NCBI RefSeq assembly: GCF_001667185.1 | Contig: NZ_LZIC01000047.1 | Span: 39,782 to 103,781, forward strand | Reading direction: 5' to 3' | Origin: Mycobacterium sp. 852002-50816_SCH5313054-b | GTDB lineage: Bacteria; Actinomycetota; Actinomycetes; Mycobacteriales; Mycobacteriaceae | Length of the DNA: 64,000 bases | In this document: positions 34,697-43,602 of the stretch, piece after piece | Position numbering within the stretch: the first letter of the stretch is position 1 | Layout: every line of letters starts with the position of its first letter | Made by a program: the position numbers and the translations under genes | The notes under the pieces: model-generated | Seen by the model: only the letters and a program-made list of their open reading frames with translations | What the model was told of the DNA's origin: nothing | Database searches by the model: none

Positions 34697-34824
34697 TGGG
34701 TGCCTCCGCTTTTGACAACAATGTGTCCTCAGCATTGGCCCCGCCATCGATCCTCGCCAGAAATACCCAGGCAGACGGCCAAACTAGGACAGATGGCCCC
34801 GGCTTCTGTAGTGTTTTCATCACG

Positions 34825-35805
34825 ATGGAGCAGTTAGACGGTCATATTCTGCACGCGCTGCAACTCGCACCGCGGGCGCCGTTCCGGCGTATCGCGGAAG
34901 TGATCGGCGCCGGTGAGCAAACCGTCGCGCGCCGCTACCGGGCCCTGCGCCGCGATGGTGCACTCCGCGTGATCGGCGTGGTGAATCCCCGGCTGTACGG
35001 TGAATGCCAGTGGATTGTGCGGGTACACGCCAAACCCGACAACCTGCCTCGGCTCGGCGAGGCGCTGGTTCGCAGGCCCGAGGTCACCCACGCCAACGTG
35101 TTATCCGGTGGTACCGAACTCGTCTGCGTTATCCGCGCGCCGATCGGCGACACCGCCGACGGACTGCTGCATCGTCTACCCCGCACGCCGGCCGTCCTCG
35201 AGATGCGGATCAACCTGGTACTCAATGTGTTCGGCTCACCCACAGGTGCACACTGGACCGGCCACGGCCACGCCCTGGACGAGGAACAGATCAAGGCGCT
35301 GCAGCAACAGGTCGAGGGTGCGCACCCGGATCGGCCCGCCGCGCCCACGGCCGAGGACCGGCCGCTGTTGGACGCGTTGGCCAACGACGGCCGCATCGCC
35401 GACAGCGCGCTGGCGACGCTCACCGGGTGGTCACCGGCGCGAGTCAAGCGCCGACTGGCCGCGCTACAGGCCTCCGACACGCTCGCCTACGACCTGGACA
35501 TGCTGCCGGAGCGGCTCGGATTCATGCTGAACGCAATAATCTGGATCTCCACGGCGCCGCGCCACCTGGTGTCGGCGGCCGAACAGATCGCGCGGCATGC
35601 TGAGGTCGCCTCGGTCGTCGCCGTCGGCGGTCCGGCCAACCTGATGGTCGTCGTGATCTGCCGAGACGCCGGCGACCTCTATCGCTACGTTGCCGAGCGC
35701 CTGGCAAACGTCGACCACATCCAGGCCTACGACGTCAGCGTCCGCAGCAAGCGGCTCAAGCAGGTGGGCTCGCTGGTTTCGCGCGGCCGGTTAATCCGCA
35801 CCTAG
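34825..35805 (+). CDS. Lrp/AsnC-family regulator with two fused Lrp modules
   Basis: 326 aa. Module 1: HTH in LDGHILHALQLAPRAPFRRIAEVIGAGEQTVARRYRALRRDG, then a RAM-like ligand domain (IVRVHAKPDNLPRLGEAL). Module 2 begins near residue 180: EDRPLLDALANDGRIADSALATLTGWSPARVKRRLAAL, again followed by a RAM domain (AIIWISTAPRHLVSAAEQI). Duplicated AsnC modules are known in actinobacteria. Divergent from the SDR fragment/LLM pair and likely its regulator. Confidence 0.88.
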   Translation: MEQLDGHILHALQLAPRAPFRRIAEVIGAGEQTVARRYRALRRDGALRVIGVVNPRLYGECQWIVRVHAKPDNLPRLGEALVRRPEVTHANVLSGGTELVCVIRAPIGDTADGLLHRLPRTPAVLEMRINLVLNVFGSPTGAHWTGHGHALDEEQIKALQQQVEGAHPDRPAAPTAEDRPLLDALANDGRIADSALATLTGWSPARVKRRLAALQASDTLAYDLDMLPERLGFMLNAIIWISTAPRHLVSAAEQIARHAEVASVVAVGGPANLMVVVICRDAGDLYRYVAERLANVDHIQAYDVSVRSKRLKQVGSLVSRGRLIRT

Positions 35806-36614
35806 CCGCTCGTCGGTCCCAGCGCGTACCCGCCGGTCTCCGGGTGGTGATACCAGCCGCTGGCGGCGTGGGTGCCGCCGTCGACGTGAATCGTCTGGCC
35901 GGTGATGTAGCTCGACATCTCAGAGGCGAGAAAGACTGCCGCTCCTGCCATTTCGTCGACGTGGCCGGCGCGCCCCATCGGCACGGTGAGGCCGAATCGC
36001 TGCTCGGAGCCGGGCGGCGCGATCGCCCTGATGCCTTCGGTCAGGGTGATATCGGGCGCCAGCGCGTTGACCCGGATGCCGTGCGGTGCGAGCTCCAGTG
36101 CGGCGGTCTTGGTGTAGTTGATGACACCCGCCTTGGCCGCCGCGTAGGTGGCGTAACCGGGCGCCGCGCGCACGCCCTCGATCGAGGTGACGCTGATGAT
36201 GCTGCCCGGCAGCTTCCGCTCGACGAGGATGCGCGCCACCCGCTGCGTGCACAGGTAAACGTGGCGCAGGTTGGCCTTGTACAGCGCGTCCCAACCGTTT
36301 TCGCTGGTGTCGAGGATCCCCGACCAAAACACGCCGCCGGCATTGTTGACCAGGATCGTCACCGTGCCGAGTTCGGCGGTCGTCTGCGCAAGCGCGGCGT
36401 CCACCGCGGCACTGTCGCGGACGTCGACGGGGAGCCCCAGCGCGCCGATCTCCTCGGCGGCCGACGCGCACGAGTCGGGGTTGCGTTCCCAGATCGCGAC
36501 CCGCGCGCCGAAGGCCTTCAGCCCCGCCGCGATGCCGCGCCCGATGCCCGCGCCCCCGCCGGTGACCACCGCGACGCGGTCGGTCAGAAGCACGGTGGAG
36601 GGATCGAGTGTCAT
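35802..36614 (-). CDS. Short-chain dehydrogenase/reductase
   Basis: 270 aa. TGGGAGIGRGI cofactor loop, NNAGG motif (LVNNAGGVFWSGIL), Ser in SVTSIEGVRAAPGYATYAAAKAG with the catalytic Tyr-xxx-Lys, and YITGQTIHVDGGTHA at the C-terminus. The ATG at 36614 (MTLDPSTVLL) was chosen over one 10 codons upstream because it sits closer to the first strand. Its stop overlaps the convergent regulator's stop by 2 bp. Confidence 0.88.
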   Translation of the reverse strand: MTLDPSTVLLTDRVAVVTGGGAGIGRGIAAGLKAFGARVAIWERNPDSCASAAEEIGALGLPVDVRDSAAVDAALAQTTAELGTVTILVNNAGGVFWSGILDTSENGWDALYKANLRHVYLCTQRVARILVERKLPGSIISVTSIEGVRAAPGYATYAAAKAGVINYTKTAALELAPHGIRVNALAPDITLTEGIRAIAPPGSEQRFGLTVPMGRAGHVDEMAGAAVFLASEMSSYITGQTIHVDGGTHAASGWYHHPETGGYALGPTSG

Positions 36615-36646
36615 GGAACTGAATATAGAACAATGCGACGTCAAGG

Positions 36647-36676
36647 TTTACAGTCTTTACTGATTATGTTCGATAT
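36647..36676 (+). promoter_or_regulatory. AT-rich direct repeats in divergent promoter region
   Basis: TTTACAG and TTTACTG recur 9 bp apart, followed by a CGATAT hexamer 18 bp after TTTACA, in the 82-bp AT-rich gap between the divergent SDR and NmrA-type genes. They could be a -35/-10 pair for the plus-strand gene or regulator half-sites. Confidence 0.3.
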
Positions 36677-36696
36677 GTAATTAGCGGAGGGCCGCC

Positions 36697-37686
36697 ATGA
36701 CCAGCACTATCTTCGTCACCGGCGCGACCGGACAGACCGGCGGCAACGTGTGCCAGCAGTTGATCGAGCGGGGCGACCGGGTGCGCGCGCTGGTGCGCAA
36801 TCCTGACGAGGCGACGGCGCTGGCCGGGATCGGCGTGGAACTGATCAAGGGCGACATCACCGACGCCGACGACGTGCTGCGCGCGGCCAAGGGCGCCGAC
36901 GCGGCCATTCACTGCGCGGCGCTGCTGGGCGGCGCGAGCCAGGACCTGGCGGACTTCAAGGCCGTCAACATGGTCGGCACCGCGAACGTCCTGGACGCGG
37001 CCAAGGCCCACGGCATGCGTCGCGTCGTCGCCCTGAGCACCGCCACGTTCCTCGATCTGAGCACCGGCGTCGACTTCGAAGAGGCACCCGTGCTGCGCAA
37101 CCCGCCGGGCGACCCCTACACCGTCACCAAACTCGCCGCATTCCTGGACGCGCACGAACGAGCCGCCGCGGGCGACGACGTGCTGACCTGCCACCCGGGC
37201 GCGATCTTCGGCCCCGGCCTGGTCGTCGAACGCGCCCTGCACCGCACCAGCTTCAACCGGGTGCTGCTGGCCGGCATGCGCGGAAAGATCAAGCGCTACT
37301 TGGCTTTTCCGGTGACGTGGGTGGCCGGGGCCGATGTCGCGAGGGGCTCGATTGCCGCGCTGGACAACGGGGTGGCCGGCGAGCGTTACCTGCTGGTCGG
37401 CCGGCCCGAGGACACCTTCAGCACCGCCGGGGGCATCAATCGCGCGTGTGAGATCGCCGGAATCGACCATCGCGTCGAGGATCTCGACTACCGCACGGAT
37501 CCCGAGGCGCTGACCGCCGAATTCGGGCCCACCCTGATGGCCATCGCGGCGGCCGCGGCCAAGAGCGAGCGCAGGCCCAGGGCGGCCGACAACCTGACCA
37601 CCCGGCGCCTCGGCTATGCGCCGATGTCCTTCGATGACGGCCTGCGACTGCTGATCTCGTGGCTGCGCGGGCTCGGCAAACTGTAG
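36697..37686 (+). CDS. NAD(P)-dependent epimerase/dehydratase-like protein
   Basis: 329 aa extended SDR: FVTGATGQTGGNVCQQLIERG cofactor motif, KGDITDADDVLRAAKGADAAIHCAALLG, Tyr-xxx-Lys in GDPYTVTKLAAF (about residue 147). GCGGAGG lies upstream of the ATG. It resembles NAD-binding sterol/sugar-modifying proteins, but the substrate cannot be assigned. The TetR gene starts 8 bp after its stop, so the two probably form an operon. Confidence 0.85.
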   Translation: MTSTIFVTGATGQTGGNVCQQLIERGDRVRALVRNPDEATALAGIGVELIKGDITDADDVLRAAKGADAAIHCAALLGGASQDLADFKAVNMVGTANVLDAAKAHGMRRVVALSTATFLDLSTGVDFEEAPVLRNPPGDPYTVTKLAAFLDAHERAAAGDDVLTCHPGAIFGPGLVVERALHRTSFNRVLLAGMRGKIKRYLAFPVTWVAGADVARGSIAALDNGVAGERYLLVGRPEDTFSTAGGINRACEIAGIDHRVEDLDYRTDPEALTAEFGPTLMAIAAAAAKSERRPRAADNLTTRRLGYAPMSFDDGLRLLISWLRGLGKL

Positions 37687-37694
37687 GGGCCGCC

Positions 37695-38237
37695 GTGGTG
37701 GATCTGGCCGATCGGATCCTCGACGCGGCCCAGCGGCTGGTGTTCCGGGCGGGGGCCCGCAAGTTGTCGCTGTCGGACGTGGCGGCCCGGGCCGGGGTGT
37801 CGCGGCCCACGCTCTACCGGTACTTCGCGTCCAAAGAGGAGCTCGTCGACGCGCTGGGAAAACGCGAGCGCCGGCGCTTCAACGCCGCGATGGACGACGC
37901 GATGTCCGGCGTCGTCGGGGTCGCGCGGCTGGAGGCCGCGGTGGACGTCGTCGCGACCTTCGTCGAGGCCCAGCCGCCCGGCCGGCTGCTCGACCTGGAA
38001 CCGGCGTTCGCGCACGACCAGATGGCGCAGGCGTTGCCGATGCTCGCCGACGGGCTGACGAGCGTATTGCGGCGCTGCGCCCGCGAGGGCGCCTTCGTCA
38101 CCGCGGTGGACAGTGCCGACCTCGCCGGTGCCGTCGCGCGAACCGCGCTGAGCCACTACATCTTTCCCGACGCCGACCGCACCGCCGCGCGCCGGCAGAT
38201 CCGGGCCGCGGCCGGCCTCTCCGCTCAGTCGAGCTGA
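37695..38237 (+). CDS. TetR-family transcriptional regulator
   Basis: 180 aa. N-terminal HTH ILDAAQRLVFRAGARKLSLSDVAARAGVSRPTLYRYFASKEELVDAL (residues about 6-52) is a typical TetR DNA-binding domain; the ligand-binding C-terminus is unspecific. Start GTG 37695 (or 37698) with AGGGGC upstream. It probably represses the preceding epimerase-like gene and itself. The 3' end overlaps the convergent PPOX gene by 13 bp. Confidence 0.88.
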   Translation: MVDLADRILDAAQRLVFRAGARKLSLSDVAARAGVSRPTLYRYFASKEELVDALGKRERRRFNAAMDDAMSGVVGVARLEAAVDVVATFVEAQPPGRLLDLEPAFAHDQMAQALPMLADGLTSVLRRCAREGAFVTAVDSADLAGAVARTALSHYIFPDADRTAARRQIRAAAGLSAQSS

Positions 38238-38755
38238 AACTTCGTCGCGCCGAACGGTTCCGAGGTGCCCAGCGCGAACACCGTCGACGGGCGAACGCGA
38301 TAGGCATACCACGGCGCCGGGCCGGCGGACGGGGCGCTGAACTCCGCCGTCAGCGCATCGCCCGCAGCCTCGCACGGCCACCCGCCGCGGGCGAAAGTGG
38401 CCGCCACCGAAGCCAATTCGGCTGGATCGGCGACCCGTTCGGCGGCACCTTCGATGACGAGGTCGAACGGATCGGTGGCGACGCTGAGCACGCACCTGGC
38501 GTCGCGGGCCAAGTTCCGGGACTTGCGGGTCGCGGGGCCGGAGGTGAAATACCAGGCCCCGTCCCACCGAGCCACCCCGACCGGCATCACATGCGGGCTG
38601 CCGTCGGGATTGATCGTGGTCAGCCACACCGTGTGCCGCCGCGGACCGCCCGTTTCCGGCGCCTGCGTCAGCTCGCCGTCCAGCACGGCCTTGACGCGGC
38701 CCCACTCAATCGTCGGTGCTCCGTATCCGTCGAGATTGCGCTCTGTGATCGTCAT
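38225..38755 (-). CDS. Pyridoxamine-5'-phosphate-oxidase-fold (PPOX/F420) protein
   Basis: 176 aa split beta-barrel protein: HTVWLTTINPDGSPHVMPVGVARWDGAWYFTSGPATRKSRNLARD is the flavin/F420-binding half, and EGAAERVADPAELASVAATFA the next. Such proteins bind FMN, F420 or heme; which one is not evident. Confidence 0.85.
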   Translation of the reverse strand: MTITERNLDGYGAPTIEWGRVKAVLDGELTQAPETGGPRRHTVWLTTINPDGSPHVMPVGVARWDGAWYFTSGPATRKSRNLARDARCVLSVATDPFDLVIEGAAERVADPAELASVAATFARGGWPCEAAGDALTAEFSAPSAGPAPWYAYRVRPSTVFALGTSEPFGATKFQLD

Positions 38756-38785
38756 GCCGGTATTGACCGGTTCCGGGCCCGGAAA

Positions 38786-39322
38786 TCATCGCTCGCGCAG
38801 CAGGAACAGGCCGTAGGCGGCGATCGACTGCGCGTCGGTGATCACCCCGGTGCGCATCATCTGCTCAACGTCTTCGCGCGAGAACCATTCGCTGCGCATG
38901 TCCTGTTCCTCGTGCTCGCGATCCGATTCGCCCTCGGCGATCCCGGTGGCCAGGAACACCCAGCCGCGCTGGCTGCTCATCCCCGCGGCGACGTCGAGCT
39001 GGCCGAGCGCCTCGAACGACGTCGCGCGCAGTCCCGTCTCCTCGCGCAACTCGCGCTCGGCCAACCGGGCCGGCTCGGCCTCGACAAGGTCCGGAGCGCT
39101 GCCCTGCGGGAACTCCCAGCGCCGCGCGCCGAGCGGATAGCGGAACTGCTCCACCAGCCGAAACCGGTTCCCGTCGTAGGGCATCACCAGCGCGTACGTC
39201 GGCTTGTCCACCACGGCGTAGATGCCCAGACTCCCATCGGGACGGCGGATGTCGTCCTCCCGGATCGCGAGCCAGTGGTTCCGATAGATCTCGCGGGACG
39301 CTACGCATTCGATGAAAGGCAC
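38786..39322 (-). CDS. Nudix hydrolase (ADP-ribose pyrophosphatase-like)
   Basis: 178 aa. Expected to hydrolyse a nucleoside diphosphate linked to another moiety. The Nudix box core RELREETGL is clear near residue 92, preceded by WEFPQG. Counting back, the first half of the box (G-x5-E-x7) does not fit: the spacing from Gly to REL is two residues too long. So the loop is altered, although the metal-binding REExEE part is intact. Context gives no substrate. Confidence 0.85.
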   Translation of the reverse strand: MPFIECVASREIYRNHWLAIREDDIRRPDGSLGIYAVVDKPTYALVMPYDGNRFRLVEQFRYPLGARRWEFPQGSAPDLVEAEPARLAERELREETGLRATSFEALGQLDVAAGMSSQRGWVFLATGIAEGESDREHEEQDMRSEWFSREDVEQMMRTGVITDAQSIAAYGLFLLRER

Positions 39323-39407
39323 CCCGCCAGTATCGCGGCGAACAGTGCGTTGCCTCTGCGCCGGGACGGGTTTACCGTGATCGCTTCACCTCACAGCGAG
39401 GCAAGGT

Positions 39408-39956
39408 ATGCCACAACCAACCGACCGCGCAGCTCTCGCCGCCGACCTCGACCGGGCGCGCACCGACTTCCACCACCTCGTCGAGATCGCCGATGACGAC
39501 GATTGGGCCAAACCGACCATGGGGACCCGGTGGAACAACGAGGAGCTGCTGTTCCACATGGTGTTCGGATACATGGTCGTGCAGCGCCTCCTGTTGCTGG
39601 TGCGCTTGTTTGACCGGCTCCCCGACTCCGTCAGCCGCGGTTATGCGCGGCTGCTCAACGCGGTCACACCCGCATTCGACGGGATCAACTTCTACGGATC
39701 GCGTTTCGCCGCACGCGTCTACAACCGAAAGCGGATGGCCGCCAAGCTGGACCGCGTGATCGATGCGCTGCAACGGTCGCTACACCGAGCGCCCGAGCAC
39801 GCCTTCGGACGGGGCATGCACTATCCGGCCGACTGGGACCCCTACTTCCGCGACTACATGACATTGGCGGATGTTTACCGCTACCCAGGTCAGCACTATG
39901 ACCATCATCGGCGCCAGCTGACGCTGACGAAGCCGGCCGCACCCGGCCAGGAGTAG
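39408..39956 (+). CDS. DinB-superfamily-like protein
   Basis: 182 aa helical protein with a DinB/YfiT-like start (LAADLDRARTDFHHLVEIADDDDWAKPTMGTRWNNEELLFHMVFGYM), His near residue 51 and a C-terminal YPGQHYDHHRRQL. These His positions fit the metal triad of DinB-type thiol S-transferases, some of which use mycothiol. Specific activity unknown. Confidence 0.7.
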   Translation: MPQPTDRAALAADLDRARTDFHHLVEIADDDDWAKPTMGTRWNNEELLFHMVFGYMVVQRLLLLVRLFDRLPDSVSRGYARLLNAVTPAFDGINFYGSRFAARVYNRKRMAAKLDRVIDALQRSLHRAPEHAFGRGMHYPADWDPYFRDYMTLADVYRYPGQHYDHHRRQLTLTKPAAPGQE

Positions 39957-39967
39957 CCTCCCAAGCC

Positions 39968-40339
39968 ATGCCCTCCCAGGAAGCCATCGCGCAGACCGTC
40001 AACCGCTACCTCGAGCTCGTCGCCGGCGGCAAAACCGACGAAATCCTCAACCTGTATGCCCCGGACGCGACCGTCGAGGACCCGATCGGATCGGACGTCC
40101 GGCGCGGACACGACGCCATCCGCGAGTTCTATGCGGGATTTCAAGACCTCAAGAAAGACACCGAACTCTCCGAGCTGCGCGTCGGCGGCAGCGAGGCGGC
40201 GTACTTGTGGCACCTCACGCTCCACACCGGTGACAGCCGCAGCCGCATCTCACCCATCTCGCACATGACGTTCGACGAGGACGCCAGGATCACGTCGATG
40301 CGGGCGTTCTGGTCGCCGTCGGACGTCAAGGTCCTCTGA
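39968..40339 (+). CDS. SnoaL-like / ketosteroid-isomerase-fold protein
   Basis: 123 aa, 11 bp after the DinB-like gene. The N-terminal helix and LYAPDATVEDPIGSDVRRGHDAIREFY are the signature of delta5-3-ketosteroid isomerase-like proteins (catalytic-type Asp in VEDP near residue 37). Possible role in steroid metabolism, common in mycobacteria, but the fold has many functions. Confidence 0.82.
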   Translation: MPSQEAIAQTVNRYLELVAGGKTDEILNLYAPDATVEDPIGSDVRRGHDAIREFYAGFQDLKKDTELSELRVGGSEAAYLWHLTLHTGDSRSRISPISHMTFDEDARITSMRAFWSPSDVKVL

Positions 40340-40801
40340 TCAGGCCTCGGCGGCGCGTTTGATGCGCCGCAGCGTCTCCTCGATGCCCCGGTTGACCTGG
40401 CGTCCCCGGGGCACCAGGGCCTCGGCGAGCCGGTTGGCGACCGAGCACCACAGGAACTCGAACGACTCGGTGAGCAACGTCCCCGACGCAGACGGCTCCA
40501 TGGTGTAGCGCCAACGGGTTTCCTCGCGGAGGGCACGGTCGTTGACGGTGGCGAAGCCGAATTCGCGGCCCCGGTCGGCCATGTCGATCACCGCGGTGCG
40601 CTGCCAGCGCATGCGGCCGAGCCGGTTGTATCCGCGAAACCGCACGCCCGGCGCCGCCGCGATCGCCCCGTCCAGCCACTCGCAGCGGTAACACTCCGGG
40701 CTCCACTCACCCATCCGGGTGACGTCGGCGATCAGGTCGTACAGGGCCTCCGGGGACGCGGCGACCTCGATACTGCTGTGGCCGCGCCGCGCCGTGGGCA
40801 T
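40340..40801 (-). CDS. SRPBCC (START-like) family protein
   Basis: 153 aa polyketide cyclase/dehydrase-type protein: SSIEVAASPEALYDLIADVTRMGEWSPECYRCEW is the classic N-terminus, and FGFATVNDRALREETRWRYTMEPSASGTLLTESFEF the middle strands. It binds hydrophobic ligands in a helix-grip fold; ligand unknown. Its stop directly abuts the convergent SnoaL-like gene. Confidence 0.82.
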   Translation of the reverse strand: MPTARRGHSSIEVAASPEALYDLIADVTRMGEWSPECYRCEWLDGAIAAAPGVRFRGYNRLGRMRWQRTAVIDMADRGREFGFATVNDRALREETRWRYTMEPSASGTLLTESFEFLWCSVANRLAEALVPRGRQVNRGIEETLRRIKRAAEA

Positions 40802-40973
40802 GACCCGAGTATGTCACATCCGCGACTTCGCTTGCGGCACAATGGTTCCGCTCCCGCGCGGGGCGCTCCCGGCGCGGCGATTCTGAGTTTCGGCCGGGTA
40901 AAACTCGTGTCTTGCGGCGTCGGCGGCGATAATGCATCGATGACCCCACGAGACGGCGATCCACCGCTCTAGC

Positions 40974-42689
40974 ATGCGACGGCACATCATCGTCAGCGGT
41001 GAGGACGCGCTGGCCACGACGATCATCGACGAGCTGAACAACGCCGGCGTCAGCGTCGTCAAGCTCAACAGCCCCGCCGAGCTTGCCCACGTCGAGGCCG
41101 ACCGCGCTGTCGCCGTCGTCTGCGCCGGGGACGACGACGCGATAAACCTCGAAATCGCCTTGCTGGCAAGGAAAGCCAACCCAAGGGTGCGGGTGGTCGC
41201 GCGGCTGGGCAATGACGTGCTCCGCGAAGCGGTGGCCGACGACAACGGCCCCGGGGCCATTCTGGACGTCGCCGATCTCGCCGCGCCCTCGGTGGTCGAG
41301 GCGTGCCTGGCCCACAGCACGCACCCGTTCGAGGCGGCCGGCATCAAGTTCGTCGTCTCCGACGGCGAGGCGCCGCGCGACGGAACCCTGCGCGAGATCT
41401 ACGGCGATCTGGCGCCCGTGGCGGTGATTCACGGCCCGAACTCCCCCAACCCCGGCGAGGTGGTGGCATGCCCGGGCCGCGACCAGCCGGTGCACGCCGG
41501 TGACTGGACCGCGATGATCGGCACGCCCGACGAGCTGGCCGGCCTGGGCATCAAGATCGCTCGGGCGAGCCGCGTGCGCACCCGCCCGCCCCAGCTCCGG
41601 CGGGCTTTCGACGCGTTACGCACCCTGCGCAACGACGTCAACCCGACGTTTTACCGCGCGCTGGCCGCCGCGCTGGGCTTGCTGATCGGGTCGACGATCG
41701 TGTTGCGGTTTGCCTACCGGCCCCATCCCGGGATGACGTGGCTCGATGCCCTGTACTTCAGCACCGAGACGATCGCGACCGTCGGCTACGGCGACTTCAG
41801 CTTCCTGCACCAACCCACCTGGTTGCGGCTGTTCAGCATCACCTTGATGTTCGCCGGGGTGATGACCACCGCGCTGCTGGTCGCATTCATCGCCGACCTG
41901 CTGTTGTCCCGGCGCTTCGCCTACTCCGCCGGCCGCCGGCAGGCGCGCCACCTGCGCAATCACATCATCGTGGTCGGGCTGGGCTCGTTCGGCAGCCGCG
42001 TCGCCGCGGATCTGGTCGCGGCGGGATACGACGTCGCGGTCATCGAGCGCGACGAGAACAACCGCTTCCTGTCGACGGCGGCCGAACTCGAGGTGCCCGT
42101 GGTGTTCGGCGACGCGACGCTCGCTCAGACCCTGGAGTCGGCCCGCGTCGAACACGCCCGCGCCGTCGCCGTGCTGACCCAGGACGACATGGTCAACATC
42201 GAGACAGGAATCGTGCTGCGCGAGATGCTGGGCCCCCGGGTGATGCCCGAAGTTGTCCGGCCCGATGTGCCGATCGTGCTGCGGATATTCGACCGTTCGC
42301 TGGGCGTCGCCGTGTCACAACGGTTCGGCTTCGACCACGTTCGCTCGACCGTCGAATTGGCCGCACCGTGGTTCATCGGCGCCGCCATGGGCCTGCAGGT
42401 GCTCGGGACGTTCTGGGTCGGGCAGCGCTCGTTCATGGTCGGCGGCATGCATGTGGCGGCCCGCAGCGAACTGGACGGGCTGCGGATGTTCGAGCTGTCG
42501 ACCCACACCCGGGTCATCGCGATCACCCGGGAGGACGCGCCGGTGCAGCTGCACCCGCGGCGCGACGCGCGGCTGTGCGCCGGGGACACCGTCTACCTCG
42601 TCGGCCCGTACCGCGAGCTGCTCGCGACGCTGCGCAAGGGGCAGCCTCCCCAGCAGCCCGAGATCGGCGGCGAGCGCCGCCCGGCCTAG
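40974..42689 (+). CDS. Potassium channel with pore between two RCK-like domains
   Basis: 571 aa. Residues 1-200 form an N-terminal TrkA-N-like Rossmann domain with a degenerate loop (VSGEDALA). Then comes a membrane helix (LAAALGLLIGSTIVLRF), the selectivity filter TVGYGD (269-274) and a second helix (LFSITLMFAGVMTTALLVAFIADLL). The second RCK domain starts at residue 328 with an intact GLGSFG (335-340) and ends in a TrkA-C-like region. The K+ conductance is probably gated by a nucleotide or ion at the RCK domains. Confidence 0.9.
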   Translation: MRRHIIVSGEDALATTIIDELNNAGVSVVKLNSPAELAHVEADRAVAVVCAGDDDAINLEIALLARKANPRVRVVARLGNDVLREAVADDNGPGAILDVADLAAPSVVEACLAHSTHPFEAAGIKFVVSDGEAPRDGTLREIYGDLAPVAVIHGPNSPNPGEVVACPGRDQPVHAGDWTAMIGTPDELAGLGIKIARASRVRTRPPQLRRAFDALRTLRNDVNPTFYRALAAALGLLIGSTIVLRFAYRPHPGMTWLDALYFSTETIATVGYGDFSFLHQPTWLRLFSITLMFAGVMTTALLVAFIADLLLSRRFAYSAGRRQARHLRNHIIVVGLGSFGSRVAADLVAAGYDVAVIERDENNRFLSTAAELEVPVVFGDATLAQTLESARVEHARAVAVLTQDDMVNIETGIVLREMLGPRVMPEVVRPDVPIVLRIFDRSLGVAVSQRFGFDHVRSTVELAAPWFIGAAMGLQVLGTFWVGQRSFMVGGMHVAARSELDGLRMFELSTHTRVIAITREDAPVQLHPRRDARLCAGDTVYLVGPYRELLATLRKGQPPQQPEIGGERRPA

Positions 42690-42693
42690 CGGC

Positions 42694-43584
42694 CTAGAGC
42701 TGGGCCGCCACGTCGGCCGCGCGGCGCAGCTGGTCGACGTCCGAACTCGTCGGGATGAGCTGGACCTCGTCGGTGCCGATGCCCTCGAACTTGCGCAGGA
42801 TCGCCAACAGCTCGTCCTCGCTGCCGGCCCAGCCGGTCATGGGCGCCATCGCGTCGACGTACTCGGCCGGTATCCAGTTCATGTAGCGCCGGAGGTGGCG
42901 ATGCACCTGGGCGCGGGCCTGCTCGGGCGGGCCGAACGCGAACCAGAACGACGTCACCAGATGCGGTGTGGGCCTGCCGGCCTGCGCCCACGCGTCGCGC
43001 GCCACGTCGAACAGCTCGTTCTGCTTGGCGACGTCGAGGTCCAGCGTGGTGCCGGCCAGGCCGTCGGCCCAGGCCGCGGCGCTGCGGATCGTCTTCGGCC
43101 CGATGCTGCCGACGAAGAGCGGCGGACCGCCGGGCTGGACCGGGGCCGGGCCCACCGGCAGCACCGACTCGGTGAGCTTTTCCCCGGCCCACACCCGTCT
43201 CATCGCCGCCACCCGGTCGGCCATGCCGCGCATCGTCTGCGTCGCCGGGTCGGCGCCCACGGCGTGATAGTCCTCGTGCCTGCCGCCGACGCCGATGCCT
43301 ACCGTGAGGCGCCCGCCGCACAGCATGTCGCCGGTGGCCAGCGCCTTCGCCAGCATCACCGGGTCGTGCAGCTGCGGCACGATCACGGTCGTCAGCAGCC
43401 GCACCCGCCGAGTCCAGGCCGCCAGCGCACCGAGCAGCGTCAGGTTGTCCGGGTTGTCGAACGCAATCCGCTCACCCCAGCACAGCGACGAGAACGGGCC
43501 CTCGTCGATCGTGCGGGCCCAGTTTTCGAGCACGGCCGCATCCAGATCCGGCTCCATCACCGGCATGGTCATCGCTATCTGCAC
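42694..43584 (-). CDS. LLM-class F420-dependent oxidoreductase
   Basis: 296 aa luciferase-like protein: RVRLLTTVIVPQLHDPVMLAKALAT, GGRLTVGIGVGGRHEDYHAVG and PPLFVGSIGPKTIRSAAAWADGLAG are the typical blocks; the GGRLTVGIGVG region binds the F420 phosphate. The start GTG (MQIAMTMPVMEPD) was chosen over the far upstream frame, which overlaps the divergent VOC gene. Substrate unknown. Confidence 0.86.
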   Translation of the reverse strand: MQIAMTMPVMEPDLDAAVLENWARTIDEGPFSSLCWGERIAFDNPDNLTLLGALAAWTRRVRLLTTVIVPQLHDPVMLAKALATGDMLCGGRLTVGIGVGGRHEDYHAVGADPATQTMRGMADRVAAMRRVWAGEKLTESVLPVGPAPVQPGGPPLFVGSIGPKTIRSAAAWADGLAGTTLDLDVAKQNELFDVARDAWAQAGRPTPHLVTSFWFAFGPPEQARAQVHRHLRRYMNWIPAEYVDAMAPMTGWAGSEDELLAILRKFEGIGTDEVQLIPTSSDVDQLRRAADVAAQL

Positions 43585-43602
43585 AGACGCGATTCTGGCA
43601 GC

